Both the position numbers and the translations under genes were made by a program. From an uncultured Chlorobiaceae bacterium (GTDB taxonomy: Bacteria > Bacteroidota > Chlorobiia > Chlorobiales > Chlorobiaceae), in the NCBI GenBank assembly GCA_903940125.1, contig CAJAJL010000036.1, positions 1 to 61,869 on the forward strand: a stretch of DNA of 61,869 bases, in the 5' to 3' direction. Numbering within the stretch: the first letter of the stretch is position 1; each line of letters starts with the position of its first letter. Of the stretch, positions 54,208 to 61,340 are shown piece by piece. Below the pieces are notes generated by a model. It saw nothing but the letters and a program-made list of their open reading frames with translations, did no database searches and had not been told where the DNA came from.

Positions 54208-56823
54208 ATGGCGAATGAGAATAAAAGCAATTCATCCCTAAGGCTCTACATCTTTGTTTTTTTCAGTGTAGTATTGTTAGCTCTCTCTGTATGGGTGGTA
54301 TGGGATGATGAATTTGGCCTGAGGCCATGGAAAAAATACCAGGAAGAGTATAAAACTCTGAAGCACGATAAACTTGAAAAAGACTATCGCCTTGCAGTTG
54401 TTGAATTTGAGCGATCTGGTGGACATAGAAAGCTTGCCGAGCTGGAGGCTAAGTTAGAAAAGGCCGAAGCTGTTTTCAAAAGCAAGGATAACCAGGAAAA
54501 GTATGCAAAGCTGAACTCGCAGTTGGAAACGGCACATGAAATCCTTACGAAAAGCCAAAAGGAGCTTAGGGATTTCCGAGGTCAGTTTCTTGAGACGGAG
54601 TACTATTATACAAAAACACAACAGCCGGATTATAAGGCTAAGATGGATGTTTTGCAGCGCAGTATTGACGCTGTTGTATTGCGGGTAGCTGCGCAGCAGA
54701 AAGTTGAGGATTCTATTAAAGGATCATTGTCGTCGCTTACTGCAGTAACGGCAGGCATCCGGGCCGAGATAGAGAAAATGAAGAATGGTCTTGAGGAGAA
54801 AAAAGAGAAAATTGCAAACAATCAGAAAGTACCGGTCGAGATCAAGCAGATTCATATTGCTGATGTCGACAAAGCTGATCGTTGCCAATCGTGTCACATT
54901 GGAATAGATGGTAAAAGTCAGGTTTCAGGCAAGCAGCCATTCACAAGGCACCCGGCAAGTTTTGTCTATCTCGACCATCATGATCCTGGAAAGTTTGGCT
55001 GCACCTTCTGCCATCGAGGACAAGGTCGTGCGACAACTTCAGCTGAAAAAGCACATGGTAATATCAAGCATTGGGATGAACCGATGCTACAGGGTGATAT
55101 GACACAGACATCGTGCTTGAATTGTCATGGTGATATAAAAGGCCTTCGTGGTGCAGAAAAAATTATTAAAAGCACTGAGCTGATAAAGAAGTATGGATGC
55201 TATAGCTGCCATAAAATTCCTGGATATGAAACAGTTGGTGATGTAGGACCTGTTCTCACACAAGTTGGTACCAAGGTGAATTATTCATGGGCTACCAAAT
55301 GGTTGATGGACCCTAAAAAATACTTTGCAACAGCCAGGATGCCAAAGTTCTATTTTACTCAGGATCAGGCAGAGGCCATTGCTGACTATCTGTTCAGCAT
55401 GTCAGGCACCACCCGTCATGATGTTGATAATACAAAGAACAAGTCGGATGCTAAGCTTATCGAGCAGGGTAAAGCATTGTGGGCACAGTCTCGTTGTAAT
55501 CTCTGCCATATAACTGGAGGTAGAGGTGGAAACAATGTTAAAGTATACGCACCGGATTTAAGTAAAGTTGGGAGCAAAGTAAACAAGGAGTGGATGTTCA
55601 AATGGATTAAAAATCCAAATGACTATTTCCCTGGTACCAAGATGCCCCGATTCCGCTTTACTGATGAGGAAATCAATGCTCTTGTCGCATACATAACAAC
55701 AGAGTATCAGGATGAAGATGCGGAGTACAAATATGTTCAACCGGTTGATATCAAGGCAGCCTCAATAGCGAAAGGAAAAGAGCTGATCCAGAAATATGGC
55801 TGTTACGGTTGCCATAAACTTCAGGGTATGGAGGATATGGTTCAGGTTGCACCATCACTCAGAAAACAAGGCGTTACCTTCCTTAGAAATAATGAGATGC
55901 GCGAAAAGATAGGAATGGAGCTCTCCTCTATTGGAAGCAAACCAGTAGATATGCTTGATTTCGGAAAGCTTAAAAAATCTATTCCTAACGACCGTTTGAG
56001 TTATATCAAGCAGAAACTGAGAGATCCAAGAGGTTACCGGCTTGGATTACGGATGCCGAATTTCCGTCTGGCCGAATCAGAGATAAATGAATTGGCTTCA
56101 GTCCTCTATGGTTTTACCGATGCAAGTGTGCCTACTCGTTTTCTTGTGCCTTCTCGACAGGAGTTGGATAGAATGGCAGGTGTACCTTCATATAAATTCA
56201 CTGGTGACTTTGCGAAGGTTATTGCTGATGTTAAATGCACCAACTGCCACTCGATCCGTGGTATTGGAGCAGATTATGCCCCTGATATTTCAATTGCAGG
56301 TAGTAAACTGCAGGAGGGATGGATTCGCAAATTCCTTGCTAATCCTGATGTGATTCGTCCTCTGTTACAGCAGATGCCGAAGTTCGGGTTATCAACAGGA
56401 AAACCTCAGGCAAAAGTAACTATGCCAAGGTTTAATCTGGGACAACAGAAGGTAGAAGATACGAACAAAACGGATGTTGATGTTGTAATCAACTTCTTCC
56501 AGCAGGAGCTTCTTTCAAGCGATATACCGAAAGTGATACCTGCTATTGCTACAGTGACGTTACCGGATCAGATTGTAAAAGGCAAGCAGCTCTATGATCT
56601 CAAAGGTTGCAAGGCTTGTCATCAGATAGGAACGGAAGGTGGCGCACTTGGTCCTAATCTAACGAATGTCGGTAACCGGTTGACGTCCGGATTCATTTTC
56701 AAACATCTTGAAAATGCACGGAAATTCAAAACCGATATTGTTGAACCAAATTATGGTTTCACAGAGCCGGAAAGAATTTACTTAACTAACTATTTGATGA
56801 CCCTGAAACTGGACGCTAAGTAA
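54208..56823 (+). CDS. Membrane-anchored octahaem c-type cytochrome
   Basis: The 871-residue protein (ATG 54208; a TTG lies 6 bases earlier) has one N-terminal helix (about 11-32). A long Lys/Glu-rich coiled coil follows (about 45-205), then eight CXXCH sites beginning at residues 226, 265, 303, 331, 430, 532, 677 and 801. Motifs such as ARMPKF, TKMPRF, LRMPNF, QQMPKF and VTMPRF repeat after the later haems and could supply Met ligands. It therefore looks like fused small cytochrome c domains. It probably serves as the c-type subunit of the Rieske/b complex or as a wire across the periplasm. Confidence 0.88.
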   Translation: MANENKSNSSLRLYIFVFFSVVLLALSVWVVWDDEFGLRPWKKYQEEYKTLKHDKLEKDYRLAVVEFERSGGHRKLAELEAKLEKAEAVFKSKDNQEKYAKLNSQLETAHEILTKSQKELRDFRGQFLETEYYYTKTQQPDYKAKMDVLQRSIDAVVLRVAAQQKVEDSIKGSLSSLTAVTAGIRAEIEKMKNGLEEKKEKIANNQKVPVEIKQIHIADVDKADRCQSCHIGIDGKSQVSGKQPFTRHPASFVYLDHHDPGKFGCTFCHRGQGRATTSAEKAHGNIKHWDEPMLQGDMTQTSCLNCHGDIKGLRGAEKIIKSTELIKKYGCYSCHKIPGYETVGDVGPVLTQVGTKVNYSWATKWLMDPKKYFATARMPKFYFTQDQAEAIADYLFSMSGTTRHDVDNTKNKSDAKLIEQGKALWAQSRCNLCHITGGRGGNNVKVYAPDLSKVGSKVNKEWMFKWIKNPNDYFPGTKMPRFRFTDEEINALVAYITTEYQDEDAEYKYVQPVDIKAASIAKGKELIQKYGCYGCHKLQGMEDMVQVAPSLRKQGVTFLRNNEMREKIGMELSSIGSKPVDMLDFGKLKKSIPNDRLSYIKQKLRDPRGYRLGLRMPNFRLAESEINELASVLYGFTDASVPTRFLVPSRQELDRMAGVPSYKFTGDFAKVIADVKCTNCHSIRGIGADYAPDISIAGSKLQEGWIRKFLANPDVIRPLLQQMPKFGLSTGKPQAKVTMPRFNLGQQKVEDTNKTDVDVVINFFQQELLSSDIPKVIPAIATVTLPDQIVKGKQLYDLKGCKACHQIGTEGGALGPNLTNVGNRLTSGFIFKHLENARKFKTDIVEPNYGFTEPERIYLTNYLMTLKLDAK

Positions 56824-57269
56824 TGCAAAAAAACTTAAAAATCAGGAAGATCGCCCTACTCGCAGCTCTTTCATTGCTTGTCATTTCGGGTTGTGGTAAG
56901 AAGCAAGGAAAAGCAGAGAAAGCTGATCAAAAAAAATCGGAAGTTGCTGTAGATTCAGCATCGGTTGCTGGGCAGAAGATACCGTATGCTTTAAAAGAAG
57001 GCAAGCGACTCTTCTCCCACTACTGTGCGGTGTGTCACGGAGAAACCGGAGATGGAAGTGGACAATATTACGGATTGACACCTTCACCAGCCAATTTTAC
57101 CGATAAGGCGTTTATGAAAACCTTGCCTGACGACAAACTGTTTAAAGCGATAAACGAAGGGTCAGCTTCAGTGGGCAAGTCAAACATGTGTCCTCCATGG
57201 GGTAAATCATTTCATCCCGAGGAGACAGAGTTTATTGTTGCCTATATTAGAACCCTTGCAGGCAGTTGA
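56823..57269 (+). CDS. Lipoprotein monohaem cytochrome c with CPPW in place of MPPW
   Basis: The 148-residue protein has a lipobox VISGC (Cys24) and one haem site CAVCH (68-72) followed by GETGDGSG, as in class I cytochromes. The usual axial Met before PPWG is a Cys here (NMCPPWG, Met122 Cys123), so the sixth ligand could be Cys or the Met one residue back. Its start overlaps the stop of the octahaem gene (TAATG). Lipid anchoring suggests it works close to a membrane. Confidence 0.88.
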   Translation: MQKNLKIRKIALLAALSLLVISGCGKKQGKAEKADQKKSEVAVDSASVAGQKIPYALKEGKRLFSHYCAVCHGETGDGSGQYYGLTPSPANFTDKAFMKTLPDDKLFKAINEGSASVGKSNMCPPWGKSFHPEETEFIVAYIRTLAGS

Positions 57270-57349
57270 ACGAAACAACAAATTTGTTCGTTGTATGATT
57301 TCGATCCAGAAAAAAATATTTCTTAATAACCTAATTTATGGAGAAGAAC

Positions 57350-57949
57350 ATGTTGAAATGTAAAAGCAGCTTATTGAAAACAGCTTTTTTAATGACAAGT
57401 TTCGGGTTTATCGCATCAAATGCTTTTTGCGGTGGTACAATTACAGGTACAGTTGATGCAAGTATTCCCAAGTACAAAGCGGATGCAGTTGTATATCTTT
57501 TAGGTGTGAAGGGTCCGGTTACTCCGCAGCATGCATCTGTTGATCAAAAAAGTCTTGTTTTTGTTCCTCATGTAACTGCTGTGCCGGTTGGATCAACGGT
57601 CGACTTTAAAAACAACGATAAAGTCAATCACAATATATTTTCAGCATCAGCTGCAAAAAAATTCAATCTTGGTACCTATAATCCAGGAATGTCAAAACCT
57701 GTTACCTTTGATAAACCTGGTGTGATTAATCTGCTCTGTAACGTTCACTCAGAAATGTCTGGTTATGTTGTTGTGACAGAAAACCAATATGCCGCAGTTT
57801 CAGAACATGATGGAAAATTCACTATTAGTAATGTTCCTGCAGGAACCTACAAAATCACTGCGTGGAGTGAAAAACTGAAAGCACAGGAAGGTACAGTGAC
57901 CGTTGCTGATGGTAAAACTGCCACTGTAACAGTAAAACTTGCAAAATAA
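57350..57949 (+). CDS. Exported cupredoxin (amicyanin-like) with C-terminal beta domain
   Basis: From ATG 57350 (site GGAGAAGA just before) the product has 199 residues with a signal peptide (about 1-27). The blue-copper ligands are His94 (KVNHNIF), Cys130, His133 and Met136 (CNVHSEM), with the C-x2-H-x2-M spacing of amicyanin. Residues about 150-199 look like a carboxypeptidase-regulatory or DUF2012-like beta sandwich (DGKFTISNVPAGTYKITAW). It is a mobile periplasmic one-electron carrier, probably linking the cytochromes of this cluster. It is the last gene before a strong terminator. Confidence 0.85.
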   Translation: MLKCKSSLLKTAFLMTSFGFIASNAFCGGTITGTVDASIPKYKADAVVYLLGVKGPVTPQHASVDQKSLVFVPHVTAVPVGSTVDFKNNDKVNHNIFSASAAKKFNLGTYNPGMSKPVTFDKPGVINLLCNVHSEMSGYVVVTENQYAAVSEHDGKFTISNVPAGTYKITAWSEKLKAQEGTVTVADGKTATVTVKLAK

Positions 57950-57975
57950 TTCTCTACAAATTTTGGTAATACTTT

Positions 57976-58007
57976 ATGAGGAATCTGTTGCAAAGCAGAT
58001 TCCTCAT
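57976..58007 (+). terminator. Intrinsic terminator after the cytochrome cluster
   Basis: ATGAGGAATCTG pairs perfectly with CAGATTCCTCAT (12 bp, 8-base loop) and is followed by an AT-rich stretch beginning TTATATTATATTC. It lies 27 bases after the cupredoxin gene. Confidence 0.8.
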
Positions 58008-58150
58008 TTATATTATATTCTTTCCTTACCCTTCTTTCCCTCCACGCTTCAATTTCACAACATCCTCTGTCCTCGAGTATTGTAAGAATAACGCTATTAT
58101 TCAAATATTTAATAGCTATCAAGTAGTGTCTAAAACTCAAATAACTTGTC

Positions 58151-58266
58151 TTAACAGCACTTTTAAGATGTTTTTAAGTGTTTGTTAATGTAGTGTTAAG
58201 TTATGATTGATTACTATAATCATGTTATGTAACAGCTTTTATTTGTAGTTACTTAACACGATTGTA
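58151..58266 (+). promoter_or_regulatory. Phased TTAA repeats, TATAAT box and inverted repeat (copy 1)
   Basis: Five TTAA cores start at 58151, 58163, 58174, 58185 and 58196; the last four are exactly 11 bp apart. TATAAT follows at 58215, 19 bp after the last core. The TATAAT begins an imperfect inverted repeat (58215-58232 and 58249-58266, 15 of 18 paired, 16-base loop). Direct repeats of TTAA type at 11-bp spacing just upstream of a -10 box are typical of PhoP/PhoB-type response regulators. The same element recurs at 59849. Confidence 0.6.
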
Positions 58267-58449
58267 GTTTATGTTAATTGATGGATTCATAATGATATCT
58301 GTCAAGAAATATGAAATGTTATAGGAGTCGCTCTTTTTTTTTCAGCAATGTGCCTTATATTATGGCCCTCTGGATTTGAATAGAAATCATCGGAACGTGA
58401 TTTTATGCGTTTAAAGTAACAAAATGATAAGGACTGACAACTCAGTCAG

Positions 58450-58545
58450 GTGCAAAGCGAAAATGCATATTCTTTTATAAGCAACACGCCAATAGCAGGA
58501 AAAAGGTCGATAAATACAACCTACACAAGTAATTCTTTTTGTGAT
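58450..58545 (+). pseudogene. Remnant of a DUF3570 gene
   Basis: The frame SENAYSFISNTPIAGK, continuing RSINTTYTSNS, matches the N-terminal part of the intact DUF3570 protein at 60124 (VSVNAYTVMGMAPIAGK, then WSISTTYTNDS). DNA similarity is clear from the CGCC at 58487 and fades after about 58545. The start, signal peptide and nearly all of the barrel are gone. The remnant lies between the copy 1 promoter and the first Ig-like gene, as expected if a two-gene unit was duplicated and then eroded. Confidence 0.8.
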
Positions 58546-58625
58546 AATTATAATAATAAAGATCATATAATGGGAAGGTTTATGATGATCACCGATAAAA
58601 CAACATACTTAATATAGGGGAAGAT

Positions 58626-59768
58626 ATGGCTACAATTATCTGGACGGGGTCTACCGGTAATGATACCATAAGATTTGCCACTTATGGTCAACCGAGTTCA
58701 ACAAATACCTATACTTTGGATGCATTGGCAGGTACCGATACGTTAGATATGGTTGCTGGCAATCAATACGCATCAAAATTTATAAGTTCAAATTTTACAA
58801 TAGGCACAGCTGATTCCAATGGAATGATTGTAGTGACCGGTGCCAGTTCTGGAGGGAAGGACCATTTTACATTCAATCTGAAAAGTGTGGAATCCATAAA
58901 GTTTTCTGACACAACAGTTCAACTCTCTTACGGTACTCCGGTACCTCCGGCTGACACAACACCACCGACAGTATCTGCGTATAGTCCAGCGGTTGGAGCA
59001 ACAGGTGTTGGAGCAGGCAGCGACATAGTTCTAACCTTCAGTGAAACAATAAATAAGGGCTCTGGAGCAATTGAGCTGCATAGTGACTCAGCAACAGGAG
59101 CACTTGTTGCAAGCTATGATGTGGCGACGAGTACCAATCTAACCGTTACGGGCAATACACTCACTATAAATCCAACGGTTGATTTGTTGAACGGGACGCA
59201 TTACTATGTTACGCTGGCGGCGGGTTCCATTAAGGATGTAGCTGGAAACAGCTATGCGGGTACGACAGCCTATGATTTTTCGACGACCTCTGCGACACCT
59301 GCTACCGACACCACACCTCCGACAGTTGTGACTTTCAACCCTGCCAATGCAGCTACAGGGGTTGGAATCAGTAGTGATCTCGTTCTTACTTTTAGCGAAC
59401 CGGTGCAGCAGGGTACTGGTGTGATTGCAATTCACAATGGTTCTACAACTGGTGCCGTCGTGGCAAGTTCTGACAACCCGATGACTGAAAGTATTTCGAT
59501 TTCAGGTTCTACTCTTACGATCCACCATACCAATAATCTGGCGTACAACACTCACTATTTTCTAACGTTTGGCCAGGCATCAGTCAATGACCTTGCAGGG
59601 AATCACTTTGATGGTAATACTCCTTACGACTTCATCACAGAACAAGCACCTATTGCACCTTCTATTCCGATAGTTAATCCGGGGACAACAAGCGGTAACA
59701 GCGATATTACTTCTATCATAGTCGGTGGAGGAATACTGGGTGCCTTGTCGTGGGTTCTTTTTTTATAA
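58626..59768 (+). CDS. Surface-type protein with two bacterial Ig-like domains
   Basis: The 380-residue protein has a distinct N-terminal domain (about 1-105: GSTGNDTIRFATYGQPSS, later KSVESIKFSDTTVQLSYG) reminiscent of GNDT-type calcium-binding sequences. It then has two SbsA/Big_5-like domains (about 112-222 and 230-340), each starting DTTPPTV and containing GVG-SDIVLTFSE. It ends in a hydrophobic tail of 18 residues (SIIVGGGILGALSWVLFL) without following charges. There is no N-terminal signal. Function unknown; adhesion or surface-layer roles are common for such domains. The site AGGGGAAG precedes the ATG. Confidence 0.75.
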   Translation: MATIIWTGSTGNDTIRFATYGQPSSTNTYTLDALAGTDTLDMVAGNQYASKFISSNFTIGTADSNGMIVVTGASSGGKDHFTFNLKSVESIKFSDTTVQLSYGTPVPPADTTPPTVSAYSPAVGATGVGAGSDIVLTFSETINKGSGAIELHSDSATGALVASYDVATSTNLTVTGNTLTINPTVDLLNGTHYYVTLAAGSIKDVAGNSYAGTTAYDFSTTSATPATDTTPPTVVTFNPANAATGVGISSDLVLTFSEPVQQGTGVIAIHNGSTTGAVVASSDNPMTESISISGSTLTIHHTNNLAYNTHYFLTFGQASVNDLAGNHFDGNTPYDFITEQAPIAPSIPIVNPGTTSGNSDITSIIVGGGILGALSWVLFL

Positions 59769-59848
59769 GAGATGATTGTAATGTCTGATTGAAAAAATAT
59801 TTGGATTCACAGTCAATGAGAACAGGTGTACCGTTTCAAACTGCATTT

Positions 59849-59952
59849 TTAAGCATTTTTTAAGGGTTTCTTAATGTCGCTTTAAGTTACGATTGATTAC
59901 TATAATCATGTAATGTAACGGTACTAATTCGCAATTACATTACATGATTATA
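59849..59952 (+). promoter_or_regulatory. Phased TTAA repeats, TATAAT box and perfect inverted repeat (copy 2)
   Basis: Four TTAA cores start at 59849, 59860, 59871 and 59882, each 11 bp apart. TATAAT begins at 59901, again 19 bp after the last core. The inverted repeat TATAATCATGTAATGTAA (59901-59918) and its exact complement (59935-59952) have 18-bp arms and a 16-base loop. Architecture and loop length equal copy 1, while the arm sequence differs. Transcription from this -10 would include the hairpin in the leader of the DUF3570 gene. Confidence 0.65.
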
Positions 59953-60123
59953 TCCCCGTTTTCAATTGAAATTGCTTATGAGATTATATCACTATCTCAT
60001 ACCTCAAAAAGTAAAATACTTCTGATGGCAGATTGCTCAAGAGTATCATAGGTTCTTGATGCGTCTCAGGGGTAGACGGCTGTGATTGTAGTTAAATATA
60101 ATTCTAAATGTTGGGGCACACCA

Positions 60124-61245
60124 ATGAAATCAGTCACGAAAGAAACAACAAATGTTATCGGAGCTGCCCTTTTTGCTGCAGCTATTTCCTTGCCATTATC
60201 TCAATCTGTATTTGCTGAAGCAGCTCCAGAGCGTGGTATTGTCAGTTTCAAGTATCTTAATTACAAGGACAGCCAACCCGATCAGGAGCGAGTAAGCGTA
60301 AATGCCTATACAGTTATGGGAATGGCGCCTATAGCAGGAAAATGGTCAATAAGTACGACCTACACCAATGATTCTGTTTCAGGTGCATCTCCGGAATATA
60401 ATTCACATATAGTTTCAGGTGCTTCCAAAATGAAAGATCACCGGGAGGCTGTTGATCTGAGTATTACTCGTTATTTTCCAATAGGATCGTTAACCTTGGG
60501 AAGCAGTTATTCAAAGGAGAACGATTACATTTCGCGCAGCTATTCAGTGCAACAGAGCATTTCGACCGAGGATAAGAATACAACTTTCACTTACGGCGGC
60601 AGCTATACTTCCGATACCATCAATCCCACAGTCAACAAAGATTTATTTTACGACAAAAGAATCGTTTCCGGGATGATTGGGTTAACCCAGGTTTTGACGA
60701 AGCGGGACATCGTGCAGCTTAACCTAGGTTATTCAAGGGCCAAGGGCTATAATAGTGACCCTTACAAGTTGTTTGACGAGAGGCCGGATCAGCGGGAAAG
60801 TAAGACGGTCATGACTCGATGGAACCATCATTTTGATGGAAAAGATGGTACCTCAAGGCTCTCATACCGCTATTATACCGATACCTTTGGTATCAACGCA
60901 CATACCTTTGGAATAGAGTATGTCCAGCCACTGCCAAAAGAGTGGACGGTAACACCGCTCGTGAGGTTTTACTCCCAAACAGCAGCGAATTTTTATCTTC
61001 CCGGTTTTCCTGATGCTTCAGCGGATCTGCCGACATATTACTCCTTGGATCAGCGTCTTTCAGCTTTTGGTGCAGTAACGATTGGTATCAAACTTGAGAA
61101 AAAAATTGCCAAGGATTGGCTTGTAGATGCAAAAATTGAGAGTTACCAGCAGCGTGCAGAATGGAGTATAGCCGGAGGTGGAGACACTGGTCTGGCTCGA
61201 TTCAGTGCGAGAAGTATTCAACTTGGCTTGTCGCGAAACTTATAG
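60124..61245 (+). CDS. DUF3570 outer-membrane beta-barrel protein
   Basis: From ATG 60124 the product has 373 residues with a signal peptide (about 1-31, ending VFAEA). The family pattern is clear: VSFKYLNYKDSQPDQERVSV, SVSGASPEYN, KDHREAVDLSITRYF, SYSKENDYISRSYS, LTQVLTKRDIVQLNLGYSR, SDPYKLFDERP, RWNHHFDGKDG and a C-terminal QLGLSRNL. Strands alternate as in outer-membrane barrels. The role is unknown. Relatives are often near flavin-transfer or thioredoxin-like genes; here it is paired with Ig-like proteins. A GTG at 60082 extends the frame but lacks a signal start. Confidence 0.88.
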   Translation: MKSVTKETTNVIGAALFAAAISLPLSQSVFAEAAPERGIVSFKYLNYKDSQPDQERVSVNAYTVMGMAPIAGKWSISTTYTNDSVSGASPEYNSHIVSGASKMKDHREAVDLSITRYFPIGSLTLGSSYSKENDYISRSYSVQQSISTEDKNTTFTYGGSYTSDTINPTVNKDLFYDKRIVSGMIGLTQVLTKRDIVQLNLGYSRAKGYNSDPYKLFDERPDQRESKTVMTRWNHHFDGKDGTSRLSYRYYTDTFGINAHTFGIEYVQPLPKEWTVTPLVRFYSQTAANFYLPGFPDASADLPTYYSLDQRLSAFGAVTIGIKLEKKIAKDWLVDAKIESYQQRAEWSIAGGGDTGLARFSARSIQLGLSRNL

Positions 61246-61340
61246 CAGGGTAGATGGGGGAGTTGTATAGCGACGGAAAGTTTTACGATTACTCATGGTA
61301 ACATGATATAATATAATATATTAACATTACAGGGGAAAAT

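Noticed and set aside
57976-58188. 70-codon rightward frame after the cupredoxin gene
   Set aside because: Its start lies inside the terminator hairpin and the sequence has no domain or ribosome-binding site.
58205-58220. Fur box reading of TGATTACTATAATCA
   Set aside because: It is a weak match to the Fur 7-1-7 pattern, and the segment is better explained as the -10 region and the start of the inverted repeat.
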